Positions 12,525 to 25,900 of a stretch of DNA of 64,000 bases are shown here, piece by piece. Origin of the DNA: Ophiosphaerella korrae (Eukaryota > Ascomycota > Dothideomycetes > Pleosporales > Phaeosphaeriaceae); the NCBI GenBank assembly GCA_028456385.1, contig JALNQF010000006.1, forward strand, positions 62,001 to 126,000, read 5' to 3'. Under the pieces are notes generated by a model. The model saw nothing but the letters and a program-made list of their open reading frames with translations, was not told where the DNA came from and searched no databases. The position numbers were made by a program, and so were the translations under genes. Position 1 is the first letter of the stretch. Each line of letters opens with the position of its first letter.

Positions 12525-14791
12525 ATGGACGAGCACGACGCCAATGCGCCCTCTGGCTTCATGCACGACGCCCAACCGCGCGCCGACGTGGACGAGATCC
12601 TGCGGCGGAAGAGAAAGGCGCGAGAGTACAAGGTGGGTTCGCGCTGCCGTTGATGCTGTTCATGTTTGCCATATTAGGCCAACCGGACCGGCGCACTCGA
12701 CTCGACTCGATTTCTGATATCTGATATGTATTGCAGGCCTGCTATCCGTGTCGCCAGCGCAAGGTCAAGTGCGACCAGTCGGTGCCGTGCAAGACATGTG
12801 TCGTGCGCGAGCACCCAGAGCTATGCACCTATCACCCCCCCAGCGAAGCCCACCCGCCGGCCAAGCGCATCAGCATGGGGCTGGGCCAGAACGGCCACGA
12901 CTTCTCCAACGGCCTGGTGCACATCCACGGCGGCACCGTCACCCTGCCGCGCGAGGACTGGGAGCGCATCTGCGCGAAGCTGCAGCTCGCCGAGAAGTCG
13001 CTGGGCGAGCTCAAGCACTCTATCAGCAGCGTCGCTGAGGTCCCCCCGCCCTCGAATGCCTTCTCGCCCTCCGCCGCGGGCAACACTCCTCTGGCCGCCG
13101 TGGCGCCCATGGATGGCGAGCAGAGCCATGTCCGCACCCAGGGCATACACACGCGCAACGACATCACCGGCCAGACCATCCACATCGGCCCCAGCTCCGT
13201 GCCCGCCCTCGTCATGGCCCTGGGCAAGGGGAACTCGGAATGGGCGCCTGGCGTGCAGGACCTGCTGGGCAAGAAGAGCATGCTGCCCATCTTCGGCCTC
13301 GACAATGAAAGCGCCACCTACCCTTTCGTCGACCTCTGGGGCCTGCCCCATGGATCCATAGCCCGCGCCAACGAGCTTGCAAATGCCCTGCCCAGCGACT
13401 CAGAATGCCTCAGCTTCTTCCGATGTTACCGCGAGACCGCCCATGTCGTCTATCCCGCAGTCTCCGACATTGAAGCCATCGAGTCGGATCTCCTACTGTT
13501 TCTCATCAACCGTGCCAGCTCCCAGGGCTCTGACGGCATCAATGATCGCCTGATCTATGGCAAGGACCTCCATTGGATAGGACTCGTTTTCGCCATTTTG
13601 GCGTCAGGATGCCAGTGCTCGACCTTATCGAGACGAGAGAGAGAATTAACATCACAAGTCTACGTATGCTGTAGTTTCGAATGTCTGCGATTCACCAACT
13701 TTCTGTCCCACGCAACTCTCGAAAATATACAAACACTCCTAATTCTTGGAAACGTAATCTCAAACAATATGAATGCTGGGGTAGCATGGAGTCTGATGGG
13801 CCTTACTGTTCGCCTTTCGCAGACACTTGGTCTGCATCGCATGTGCCCCCCTTCAACCCCGGTCCAACAAAAAATCACGCGAAGCAAAGTATGGTGGGCT
13901 TTGCTATGGCAGGACTCTCTACTATCAGTGTCATACGACCGCGCATCTTCAACCACCACCATTGACCACACCGTACCTCTTAGCCAGCATACAGCCCATG
14001 GCACGAGAACCTATGTGGAGAGTATGTACCGCCTCTGCAAAGTAGGCCTTGACATCGTTCGCGAGCGCCAACGACCGCAAAACTCGCATGATGCCCTCAT
14101 CCGGATCACTGAACACAGGAATGAGCTTCAAGAAATCATGATAGATGCAGCCGACTATCTCAAAGACTCAAGAAGATGTAGATCGATGCGAGACCAGTTA
14201 GAACACTGGGCACTATATCTGCACATTTCATACATCACATCTGAGCTCTGCCGGCCTGCCATAAGCCCCGCAACCGCCGGCCTCGATCTTTCCAAAACGC
14301 TTCGAAAAACATGCATTGACAGCCTCACTAACACCGTTGAAGCTTTCCTCGGACTCCAAAACATGACACCCTTCGCCACCCGCTCCTGGTCCGCCGTCCA
14401 CCGCTCCCTCAGCTCCGCCCTCCTCCTCGGTATCCTCGGTGAACATAACCGCAACGAACGCGCCCGCGGCCTCCTTCAAAACGTGATCCAAGTCCTCTCA
14501 GACGTCACCAAAGACGTCGACCCCGCCGAAATGGCAACACCGATCACTCGATCCGTCTCCGCACTCGAACGCCTACTTAGAATCACTTCGACACATAACC
14601 GCAAGACAAGCGAATCAAGTTCCCAGGCTTCACCTACCATGCACGTTTTTACCGCCGACGATATTAACAATGCACTTGCTAATGGCGATGGGAATATGTT
14701 TTCGCAGTCACCGCTGCTGGGTCTCGATCTAGATTCATCACCGTACGCGCTGATGGAGTCTATTGTGTGGGGGGCGCAAAAGTCGCCTTAA
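12525..14791 (+). CDS. Zn2Cys6 transcription factor with fungal_trans domain
   Basis: This is a predicted nuclear DNA-binding regulator of 720 residues. Exons are 12525-12632 and 12737-14791. The intron splits the basic N-terminus (RRKRKAREYK) from the binuclear zinc cluster, whose six Cys lie in CYPCRQRKVKC and CKTC plus a final ELCTY. A linker with a short helical stretch (EDWERICAKLQLAEKSLGEL) may form the dimerisation coil. The middle homology region follows, with LGNVISNNMNAGVAWSLMGL and LAQ-type SQTLGLHR motifs of fungal-specific transcription factor domains. The first ATG after an upstream stop-free leader was chosen. Its position behind the MFS gene suggests, but does not prove, that it regulates that transporter. 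Confidence 0.9.
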
Positions 14792-15456
14792 AAAGTTGTG
14801 GGGGCGGAGGCTGGATGGACAAAGGTTACCAAGTTGGGTTCGCCTACTCAATGCAGCGTAGTTTTAGTTGCGATGCAAGAAGTAGTTACTATACTAGCAG
14901 GTCAGCCTTGTCGGCTGGCTATCATCAAGAGCGGCGGGCAATGGCCTTGATATTGGAGGACTAATTGGGTGTTTTGTCTCTGTGATACGATAGGACGTCT
15001 CGTGCTCCTGCTAGGCTGAATGTTAGCGCTTTTGTGTACAGAGAAGATGTGCGCGACTGGACATGGCGAGAATGCCTTCAGATTTGGTTAGGGGTATTCT
15101 GTATGATATTTACGATCCTGGATGTTTGTCAAATTCGTTTCAGGCAAGGATGATTTTAGGTAATTACATCTGAAGAGCACCTAGTATGGTGAATGATACG
15201 GAATGAAGGATCCTGAAGATGCAACGCTTATCTCGCCAAAACTGGTAAGAAAATCGGTATAATGGACAATCATTAGTCATTTGCTTAGTTGGTTCTAGGG
15301 ATATCAAGAATTAGACAGCTACTAGACTGTGTGCTCTTGCGTGCGGGTACGGAGTTGATAGAAAATCAACAAGCTCCTCCAACGCCAGTGAAATTACTCA
15401 AAAACCCTTGCAATCTTCCACACTCCAATTGGAATCAACCATAAATATGACAGAAC
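14792..15456. other. Convergent spacer
   Basis: The regulator and Vid27 genes end towards each other here. No open frame of interest, repeat or RNA gene was seen. Confidence 0.6.
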
Positions 15457-17991
15457 CTAATAAGGACTGTTGACGATCTCGTTCCTTCCAAGATAGCTAC
15501 CTCGAACACCACTTCGCCTGTTTGCACCCACACGGGACGGTGTGGCAATGCTTTCTCGAGTCGGCTTCTGTAGCGCTCGCCGCGCTACCATGTCAACCTC
15601 GTTCGGCAGTGCAACAATAAGATTCTTGTCAGAACCAAATTTGAAGTTATCCGCCTTTACCTCTTCAGCGTACCGTTTGATGTTGTATGGATCACGGCGA
15701 TTCGCAAGAATCTTCTTCAAGCTCCACGTGACTATGAAAGGTCCCGTTGCTGTGATGATAGTTGTCTCTTTATCATCAAGCCCCGTATTGAAGCGAGCCG
15801 TGGTAAATGAGATTGGCGCTTTGGTTTCGTGCTGGAACTGCGCAACATGAGCGGGTGTGAGTGCGAGACGACGGGGTTGCGGTTTATCATCCTTTGCAAA
15901 TGCCTTCTCAAACCCGAGTTTGCCGTCATTTTTCCCACCCTTCTGAAGCGCATCGATGAGCAGCAGGTAAGTTCGGGTAGTGGCGAGAACCCATCGGCCA
16001 TCTGCCGATACATCCATGCCAATAATCGGGTCTCCCAATGCGGGAATAAGTGTCTTTGCATTGATACCGAGCCTGTCGAAAAGTCGAATATCTCCCTTTT
16101 CAGAGGCTACCGCAATGTGGCCTTTCTCTGTAGTTGCGGCAGCAGAAAATGCATTCTTGGTGACATACTGCTTCAGTTGGTCGTCGACAAGCTTGTTTCC
16201 AGACAAACGAGGATCGACGCGGTAAAGAGCGTTACCCGATAAGCCTAAGAAAGTCTGCTCTCCGCTCATTTGCGCAAATTTCTGTGTTTGCGTTAGCTAT
16301 CATCACGGATGATTAAGATTTGTATTGACTAACGTTCTCAGGCGCAAACACCTTGACTGGGATGTCATCGTGGACCTTCCATTCATCTACAACCTTACCG
16401 GTTTCCAAGTCCATGCGGTAAAGCGAGTTGGGGTTGTTTAGATTTTGTAAAATCATATCTTGGTCCTGTTGATGAAGCATGACTTTATGAGGATTAAAGA
16501 CCTTTCCCTTTGGTGTCATAACATTCGAAATGGTGGTAGAGAACTGCAGTTGGTTGTCATCTGTATGTTTGAAGACACCGATCTTATTTCCTCGCACCAC
16601 AAAGGATCTGTCATGCTTGTAACCGACCGCCAGTTGTGAGTTCTCGGCGCCATCTTTAGGGCCAGTCTCAATATCATCTTCAGATTCATCTGAGTCATAG
16701 TGTTCGCTGCGCTGATCGTTTGCACTTTCGTATTCTTCTTCTTCTTCTTCTTCATTTTCTTCATCGAGCTCTTCCTCTGGCGCATCTTCCATCGTGAGAT
16801 CTTGAAATGCCTCCAGGACGTACTCACGATCTGTATTTTTTGCTTTTCCCCACTTGACCTTGTTCAGATGTTCCCATAAAGCTTGCATGACGCCATTTTG
16901 AATATTCTCGAGCTCCTCTTGCTCTTGAAACTTCAACAACCATGAATAAGCCGAACCGTCTTCCAAATAATGATTGAAGATGAACGACTTGTACTCGTAG
17001 TTGAATACAGGGTTGATATCCTCGATAACTGGTTGACCTAGCCACTCGCGCTCGTCTCCAACTATGTGAAGCCAATATTCCCAATCACCAATCTCGGCAA
17101 CTTCAACAAACACTTTGGCATCTTGCCGGATGAAGGTGCCGGAAGGAAAGTCGAATAAGTGAAGCTCAGCCTCTCCTTCTGCCAGTGTACCCAAGGCATC
17201 AGGTTTGGCAACAGACGCTGGTGCAGCAGTAGCATCTTCTACCACCTCAGGGGCCTTTCCTTTGCCAGTTGCCTTCTTTGCCATAGCTTCTTTTGTTGTA
17301 TTAGGGAACAGGTCCTCTGTTGGTGGAGGCATAGACGGGAGGACGGTTGTGTTGGTTGGGCTGGCCACGGGACTTGCGTCAGGAATAGGTACTTCGTAGT
17401 ACGAAAGTGCCTCAAGATCCTCGTCGGTAGCGTGTTCGTGGCTTCTTCTAAACTTCCGCTCGTACACACACTGCAGCGCGACCCGCTCGAACAATACTGC
17501 TGTCTCTGGTTTGACAGACGCGTCGCACACAAATTCCCAAAGATCGTCAACGTCACCGCTGAGGTCACGCCACGCAAAGATCTTCTCACCCGCCGAACGG
17601 ACGTCGGTGCGGAACTGGAGGCCCTCGTCCAACAGAAATGTTTTCTCGTCCTTATCAAAAGATAGAGTATCAAGTACTGCGTTTTCGCCGCCTTCTTCTG
17701 CTAGCAGGTCTTCCTCTCCTTCTTCGTATGCACGCTGAACGACAAGCTGGTACTGGAACTCTTGCCCTGTGCGGCGGACAGTAGCGACGGCGTCCTTGAA
17801 AATGAGTTCTGAGTAGCCTTTGACTGAGCGGGGTCGGACGAGGTAAAGCTGGCCCTGGGAAATCTCGACAATCGTTTCTTTCGAGCTATCGCCAAAGACC
17901 AATTTACTAACTGGACCATGATTTTAGTATGGCTCGTAGAATAGCGGGGGAGGGGCAAGCAAACAAACATACGGTTGCGGAGCATGAACAT
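15457..17991 (-). CDS. vid27: Vid27 family protein
   Basis: This 806-residue protein belongs to the Vid27 family, linked in yeast to vacuolar import and degradation of fructose-1,6-bisphosphatase; its exact role is unclear. Minus-strand exons are 17991-17973, 17910-16334 and 16281-15457 (2421 nt). The first coding exon has only 19 nt, giving MFMLRN; joining restores LSKLVFGDSSKE, the conserved start. An N-terminal PH-like region is followed by a strongly acidic Glu/Asp tract (about residues 380-420). The C-terminal half is the WD40-like Vid27 domain (SADGRWVLAT, FIVTWSLKKI). Length is close to the yeast protein. A palindromic TCACGTGA lies at 18174-18181, upstream of the start. Confidence 0.92.
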
Positions 17992-19364
17992 GGCGAGTGA
18001 TACTCAGAGGTGATAGTGTGGTGGTGCGCCGGACCGTCTATTTGAGCTTACCACAGCGCGCGGTTTGCCATCAGAGTAGGAGTAAAGCCTTCAGAGGCAG
18101 CAATCAATGTTATGATGTTAGTTGACCAAGACCCTGGAAGGCAGCACTCGCTTAGTGCAACCAGCGTCATCAATCACGTGACACTAATCGCACACTAACC
18201 GCCTACACTGATCATACTTACTCTTGAGTTCATATTAAGACAATAGTTGAGGCGAATTTATGCGCTATCGCGTGTATAAGCTATTTCCTAGCCAAAATAT
18301 CTCAAGAAGATCCCCATCCATTCAATGAAGCTGCAATGCACACCCATCCCTTTTGAGTCCGTTTTGGAGAGCATTGTGTACAACTACATCAAGACTATAT
18401 ACGTTTATCATGGGCCTATTAGTTGAATATAGATACTGAAAATAATGATAATCAAAATCGGGCTGTATAAGGTTTTGGTTTGTTTGAGAATAATAATAAA
18501 TACAATTCAGTATATACGAGACAGACATCACAATACAAGGAACTGCATAGATATTTGATTCGCCAGAGAAATAAAAAAAGATAATCCAAAATATCATTTC
18601 GCAGTTTCCATCAAACACGCTGCACGGCTCATGGGACCAAGGAGCGAATTTGTCTGGATCCACCAAGGTATTTTGAAATTTTATCGTCACTATCGAGAAC
18701 ACATATCTAGCCCGAGGCAATGTATATAGCTCGCAATGAACTCGACAAAGGTGCCTATCTAGCCAAATAGTTTGTTACTAGGTACTTTGCCTGCTACCTC
18801 AACAAACTCAGCCTCCGTGACTATTTCAACTAGGCTGCATAGGGCCGAAAACAACTTCTCAAACACTATCAAAGTTAAGGATGGATGTGAACAGCCGTTC
18901 ATCGATCAAGTATATTGCGCAACGGTACGCCATCGTTCCGAAAAGGTCTCCCTTCAGCGCCTGAATGTGGTGAAGTGTCAAAGCTGGGCGCCAATAATTG
19001 GCATGAGCTTCGTACGATAAGTGTGCATAAGATTGTTGCCAAGTCGCACGTGCAACCGCCACGCGCAAACAGCTTTCATTGGCTGATTGATCAGTTGCAA
19101 AGTAACTCACACAAACCTTATTTTTGCTCCTCACCGGAAGATTAGGTAGTGTAGAATTATGCCATAGTACATAAGCCACGGTGATCGACTTAAACGCGGG
19201 TGGCGTCATGTAGATCTTGAGAGAAGACCCTCGTCATTTTCATGGTTCGAGATGGTTGTGCAGATGACCCGCATGGAAGCACACTAGATAGATGTTTCCG
19301 CGGTAGCGCGTCCAACTCCGTCGCATCAGTTGCTGTAACTCGGTGGTTCCTCGGTAGTCCAACT
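17992..19364. other. AT-rich spacer without a gene
   Basis: It holds the Vid27 promoter on the left and the 3' side of the BRCT gene on the right. Frames up to 132 codons (18322-18720, minus) are AT-driven and match nothing known. Confidence 0.5.
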
Positions 19365-20503
19365 TCAACGTGGGCCTCGCTTCGCAGTACTAACACCACC
19401 GGTGCGCATCATGTCAAACACGCTACCTTGACCTTTGGGTGTAAGTTTTAGTGGAGAAAAACGTGATTCAGGGAGACGACGGTTGGCTTTTGTAGACTCG
19501 ATGACCCTGAATGGATTAGCTATATCTATAGTAAAACAACTGGTTGCCTACCATTCAACCGTCACGAACTTCACAGCTTTCCCGCCGCTCCTCGAGATTT
19601 CCTTTTGTATTTTACTAGCAGCGAGACCACCGCCGGCACCACCTTGCATATTGGCTGTTCCAAGGAGTATGTGTGTTATGGAGCGGCGACCGAAAGCAAT
19701 AGAATATTTAGCACCATGTGAGGCTAGCAATTGCTTGAGTTTGTGGTCGGAGTAAAATGGGGCAGTGGAGCCGTTGAGATAGAAACACAGTCCGGCAAAT
19801 ATTTGGCTGGGGTTTGTTAGGGTGGCCAAGTCGTCCTGGGGAACTAAATCGATAGCTAAACCCTTGTTAGACCATGTCTTTATATAACAAGGACCGGATA
19901 TATTGCTAGGATAACAACGTGCTATAGGTACGTATCAGGTGCAGAACAAGATAGTTGATGGAAAAACATACCTTGTTTAGGTTGGGCGAGAGTCTCGTTT
20001 GTAAGGTACACGATGTCTTCGTGGGGCGCGAGCTCAGTCGGCTCATTGTCGTTGCTTTGTAAGGGCTTGTTACTCATTTTGCTTGCACCCCAAACTTCAG
20101 CTAAACTCTTTTGTCCACCTATTCGCAAGCCCTTCGCGCCCTTCTCCCATCCCCCATTAGCCTTACGTCCATCTTGACCAAAGTCCTCACTACCAGCACC
20201 GACGATATCTGCAACGCGCTTACCGCCTCCGCCGAGACCACCTCTGTACTGCTCGTTGAGCTTGAGATTGCGCGAGGCTCGCCACGAGGTTGAGCCACAA
20301 AGGCTCTGTTCTCCGCGCTGATGGCCGGTAGAGCTGCTATTCCAAGGGTCAAAGAAACTACGGGCTGGTGAAGCTGCTTTTTTCAGGTAGGGTTGCTGAG
20401 TCGGAGGTAGATGGGTTGATGTCGAGGTCATTCGTGACGAGACTGGTGTGGTGATCGACTGCCAGCATTGTGTATGGAGTGTGTCAGGATGGTCATTGGT
20501 CAT
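19365..20503 (-). CDS. BRCT-domain protein of unknown function
   Basis: This is a predicted nuclear protein of 347 residues. Minus-strand exons are 20503-19972, 19921-19552 and 19506-19365 (1044 nt). A low-complexity N-terminal half contains FFDPWNSSSTGHQRGE and a Gly-rich KRVADIVGAGSEDFG segment. A single BRCT domain occupies about residues 200-310: IFAGLCFYLNG, then SHGAKYSIAF, then THILLG, and after the last intron VTVEWVIES containing the conserved Trp. BRCT domains bind phosphopeptides or DNA ends in repair and checkpoint proteins. There is no polymerase domain, so it is not a complete Rev1. An upstream CTAAC...CTGCAG pair at about 20523-20550 could be an intron 3' end, so the true start may lie further upstream. 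Confidence 0.78.
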
Positions 20504-21479
20504 ACTGGCGATCTCGCTTTGCGCTTCTGCAGCGAGCCTTTGTTAGCTTCAAGCACTCCATGTCAGAATGTGACAGTATTCTAAAACATTGCGGCTTCCG
20601 GCCTCGCAAATGCAAAGCAAGCCTGGCACGGACAAAACGATAATTTCTGTGCGGAACTGGCGGCCGTGCTCGAAGAAGCAACGCGTGGCGGGGTCATTGC
20701 CACCTACCTAAAGTTGGTTGCGTGCAGTGGTGGCGGCGCTGCGCTTGGTGCGACTGGGTAAAGAGTGATAAAAGCTAAAAGTTGCGTGCGTTTGACGTTG
20801 CTCATACCTAGGCCAACAGACTTTCGTGTTCGGGTGAATGCAGACAGCCAGGGAGCCATAAGGATGCGAGCCAAAGAAAGGAACCGTTGCCCGGGTGATC
20901 TCACGTAGATGGGCGGCCAACGCAGGCAGGCGAAACAACATGATGCAGTCATGGTTTTGATCATTGATGGCGTATAGTATGCTAATATTTACAGTTTTGA
21001 TTTCAAAACGCCATAGTATGCGCACAATGCCATATTTTGCGTGTGCAAAATCAGATTCCCACCCGTGGCGACTTGCGCCGTGCAGTCCATGTCCCAAACA
21101 CCGTACTAAAACCGTATCCTAAATATAAACATGCATGAACTGAGAGCGAAAATAAAACAGCCGAGTTTTCAGACTCATGGGAGTACTGCCTCTGAGAACG
21201 CCTTCCGGAGAGAATCAATGTGCTGCGCTTGGCAAAATATAGAGAGATCCAAAAGTGCTGGACGAGAACGTCATAGCGATTTGGCAAAAAGGTAAGTAGT
21301 AAGGAAAAGTTAATAGGTAGCTTGAATGGCCGAAGGACAGGAACTTCAATTTTCAAATTGGACCAAGCGTAGTTTTCGTGGAAAGCGTCCAACATTGGCT
21401 CGTAAAACAAAAGCGATTTTGTCATGAATTCGTAAAGAGGTAGGATCGTCGGTGTGTGCTGCAGTAAGTGGAGCCCTGT
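20504..21479. other. Spacer without a gene
   Basis: Several overlapping short frames exist on the minus strand, none convincing. A missing first exon of the BRCT gene could lie just right of 20504. Confidence 0.45.
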
Positions 21480-22930
21480 TTAAACATGGCTTTTCCCACT
21501 TCTGATGGATGCTTCGTATAATAGCCTATGCTTTCTCAAAAGTGTTGCATCCTGGGGTAGAGGTGGCGAGGCGTCACTTCCTTTTCTGCTTGCCAATGAG
21601 AGCGACGAACCGTTGCCAAACTTCAAACTAGCCAATGACTTGGCTTTCTTGAGTGGTTTCCTGCCTGCGTTGTCGCCAGGCTGAGGCATGTAATCGGTGG
21701 TGGAGGATTGCTTGATCTGTACAATCTCTTCAACTTCTGGCCTCGGCTTGACGCGCATGCGTCGAAATTCGCGCGTAATCCTCTCGAGCGCACTGGGGCC
21801 TTTGGTTGTAGGACCGAGTGTGAAAGTAGGCTCCAGGGGCTTCTCGTGCATGTTAGGTACCACACTTGGTCTGCGTTCAGATCCGAAGCTCACGCCTGAA
21901 TCGGTTTTTTTACCCTTGCTGACCTCACAGCGTTCGAATGACTCTGGGCCTGCCGTGGCTAGGCAGTCGTCAATCATTTGTTTCGCTACTTTGGTATACT
22001 TGTCGACGATCTTCTGGATTGAGGGCCAACCAGTCTCCTCGCCTGCACACCTATTCATACTTAGGAGAGGTTTTAACACCTCTGGCCCGTTCTTCTGTAC
22101 CAGACGAATGTACTCGAAGAAACCATCGCGCTCATCTTTGACAATATCCCTATTTAGGAGAGCTACAGGAAATTTTGAATCAGTTTGCATGGGCGGTAAT
22201 AGAGTATTCAGCATGCCCATGCAATTGAGCTTATTGAATGGTTGCATTGATAGCTCATTTATCATAACCTGGAGAGGATGTTAGAGGGTATTCAGTAGGT
22301 TCTGATAAGTTGACTCACCCAGCGGCGTAGACCCAGCCACAGTTGTGCATAGTAACTCTCGGCCTTCTTGTTCTTGCCTTCGACGTTCCTGACCCATAAC
22401 GCGATACCGGGAAATCCGTCGGCTACACTTTCCATGTCTGACTCATATGAGTCTGCATGAATATGCACACGCTCGAAAGCCGCAATCATCTCCTTGCGTC
22501 TCCTGTTTTCTAGATCCCTTAGATAATCAAGGGCGGTCAGAGCTTGTGGAAAGTCGACTAGATTTAATGAGGGATGGAAGCACCGATTAACAAAGTTGAC
22601 AATGAACGTTGGCGGCAATGAGCTAGGCTGGGTGGGTAATGAGTTAAGATGGGTCATGAGCTGGGAGGTGAAGCTCATAGTCACGGATTCGGCGCCTGTC
22701 CAGGCCATCTGCCTGTTTACGGGTGAGGCACTCTCAGAATTGCCGGTTGGGCTGTGGGCACGAGAGAGGTCCTTAGGAAGTGGTTGGGAGCGGGGTACAC
22801 AGTTGAGGGTGTACATGGTGCGCAGTGGGATCTCATAGCTGCCGGGATACTGCAAAACGTGCTCGAGAATGTAAGACATTGGGGTAGCGTTGTTCTCGTC
22901 AGAGGCGCTGCGCGAATGGTGAGATGACAT
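21480..22930 (-). CDS. Conserved fungal protein of unknown function
   Basis: This is a predicted soluble protein of 466 residues, from exons 22930-22319 and 22268-21480. The first half looks globular and alpha-helical (SYILEHVLQYPGSYEIPLRTMYTLN near the start, LTALDYLRDLENRRRKEM in the middle). The intron falls after a conserved-looking LWLGLRRW and continues into VMINELSMQPFNKL. The C-terminal 150 residues are basic, Ser-rich and probably disordered. I recognise no catalytic motif, signal peptide or membrane helix. It looks like a protein kept across filamentous ascomycetes, but I cannot name its function. Confidence 0.75.
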
Positions 22931-25900
22931 TGTGGTGTTTGGGTGGTTGTGCGCTTGTGCGTTTGCGCACGGCGATTGCCGCGGTCCTTGACACAGCTGG
23001 GGTGAGGCCTGAGAGGAAGAAAGTGGAGTGGTCCAAGGGGTCTAGGAATTGGGGGGCAAGAGGATTAATGTATGATAGGTAGGTAGGTATATCGTAGGCG
23101 GACTATGCAAACATTCAAGTGAGATTCCTTCTCTTTGAAGCGAGAAACCAAACGAGTGAACAGACGGTGCGAAAGGAAAGCGGCAGAGGGTGTACAGTGG
23201 CAGGAGGATGGCGTAACCGTGGGTTAGAAGGGTTTTCTACAATTGAGTCTGCGGCGCCACATATAATCTGCGAGCCAAACCGTAAACGCGACCATGACGC
23301 CTGTGCGGACCAGCATCCGCGGCCAGGGATCAACAAGGATCAGCACGAAAAAGAGAAGCCTCACAAGTTGCCAGGGTTAAGGTTGGTGGGCGGGGAAGCT
23401 GGAACGCAGCGCAAGCGGGCTTGGCCCAGGCGAGGTGTAGACTGGCACCTGGTCACTGTAGGCCTTAGTTGTGAGCAGTCGGGCCTTCATCACACTCGCA
23501 TCGTCTCTGCTCCTGGCTGCTCAGGCACTACGCATGGCCATCCACTCGCCTCGTAGCCGCGCACCCTGCATTTGGCTGACACGTTGGAACCAGAGATGGC
23601 CGTTTTCTAGCCTGCCACTTGACCGTGGACCACGGCGCCGTCCAGCATCCATCCAGAAGGCGTTTGAGTCAGTAGTAGTTAGGGATGATTAGGTTCGCGA
23701 CCTCGAGGCTCACCGGCCGCACGGGCCCCATCCCAAAGCAGACGAGGACAGCCAGCTGCACTCTCCTGCATCTGGCCCCACGATGCACGCACTACGCATG
23801 CAAAATCGTCTCGTTCGTCCGTCCTAGCCCAATCACAAAAGTGACCTCCCTGCAGCTACAGCTGGACAAGTGCCTTCGGTGTTTTGTGCCCAAAGTTTAT
23901 CGCCAGCAGGGAGGGCCCTCTTTGGTCTCACTGTTTCCAGCCCCTGTTTGCTGTGGCAAGCACCCGAACTGTATCAATCCATTCACGCATTCACCTTCCA
24001 CCCACAAGCGCCGGCTTTTGGCGTCTGCTTTGGGGTAAGACCCGGTAGTTGTGCGCCCTCGCAGCCAGGCGCACCTTGCAGAGGCCCGATATCAGGTCAA
24101 TGCAACCGTCGCGTGGGACAGGTGCTGTATCAATAGCGCCTTGCTTAATGTGCCTCTCCATCGCACAAAAAGCATCCAAACAGCCGCGTCAAGAGGCAGG
24201 AGGCAAGCTGCAACAGACGGCTTGGTTGGCGCGCCCTACTAGACCTGGCGCCTGTGCCAGCCGAGACGCCGCCAACGTGGAGATTGACAGGTGCCAGATT
24301 ACGGATCAGGTCCGGTAGGCCTTCAGCTGCCAGCAAACACCATGGAATTGCTTTCTTGGAACTCATGGTCATGGCAAGCCGCGTTACATCATCATCCAGC
24401 AGAAGGCCAAAAACAAAAGGGATGCGCACAAGGGATGCGCACCTAGGAAGCTAACTCGTTATATCATGCTTGACAAAAACAACGCAACAGGCTCACAATG
24501 GAAATGGACTAGAAGAAGGAAATTACACCAAACTCGTTGAGCCGGTGGGTGGCTCGGAAGCGCTGCGGGGCCGTACCTGCATCTCCTGCGCAACCACCTA
24601 CTGCCAGTTGCTCTTGCCTTAATTGGACACAAACACGTAAACAACCAGACACCTAACGGCCACTTGTTTCCGCCCAGAAGTCTCCGAGAAGATCCTGCTG
24701 GAAGCAGAAGCGTGGTTCAAGCATTCCACAATGGCATTGGCATTGACACAGCTTCCGGCTCTCCGGGGCAGCGCCGCCCCTTTGGTCTCATGGAAAAGCC
24801 GGAAATAAGCAGTGCCAATGTCCGTCCCTACTGGCCAGTGCGCTCATTATCTTCTTCATTCTTCATCACTTGGTAACTCGCACCCTTCTAGACCCTCCAC
24901 TATTTCCAGTACGCTTTGTCATGAGCCGGGGCATGGCCACTTCCAAGGCTGTCAGGCTAGGCATCTCCCATTTCTTTATCAACACGAGAGTTAGATGGGA
25001 CACTCTGTTACCGCTACACCCGACCTTGCAGCCGATTCGCCCTCAAGTGGCTATCGGCGTCCCAATCGGGAACATCTTGATCAAAGACGAAAATGCCATG
25101 CATCAGCTGGCAGTGCACTCGGAGCTGCTGTGACGAATGGATACGACCAGCCCGCAACTCACTGCAATCTGACAAGGTTCCTACTGTCATGTAGGGTTAT
25201 CCGCTGTTGACCGGACGGAAGGCCTCAGTTCCGTCATGGTTTTGCTTGGCGGGTAGTAGTCGATATGCCGTAGCAGTTCTACTTTAAGGCCTATTGAGTT
25301 TAATACGTCGTTTTTCTAATACATTAGAATTCGGCTAGTTTCGCCTATCGAGTGGAAGGCATAGTATTTGCTGGGGAGATCCTAGCATGTTTCAACCGAA
25401 GAAACCACCGTTGACCGGAACAATTGATTAGGGCGAGAGCACCATAGTTTGTATCTAAAAATGACAATCACACGCACGATTCAGGTTAGGTCAGTATCTC
25501 TATCGAGCAGAGTATTGGTATAGAGTGAGGGGAAAGAATTATGATTGATATCCCGCTCGAACTGAGTCGCCACCAATCGCCTAGTTACTTAGGGTAGCCA
25601 GCCCATGCACTCCTTAATGACAGCCACAGATCCCTCAACTATGTTTGGGAGTAATTATGGAATTGTTACTAAGAGTTAGATGAGACCACGCTAGTGCTTC
25701 TTGCATATAAATTTGTGTAAGGTTTGTCAGTGCCAGTCTAGTTTGGGTCCAGTACCGCCGGTTGTCAATTCTCACAAATTTCTGACCAAAGGAGAAACTA
25801 CTCGGCACACATCTCCTTGGCCGTCAGGAAGAAGCCAATTCTATCAAACGAAGTGTCTTGCTTTCGGTCACTGTACATTACTGAGAAGTGTGATACGACC

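Noticed and set aside
12726..13361. A 211-codon overlapping frame and 161-176-codon minus-strand frames inside the Zn2Cys6 gene
   Set aside because: GC-rich third positions leave other frames open; the zinc-cluster frame has clear family motifs and the others do not.
19235..19290. GGTTCGAGA string that recalls a tRNA B box
   Set aside because: No matching A box or acceptor stem at tRNA spacing.
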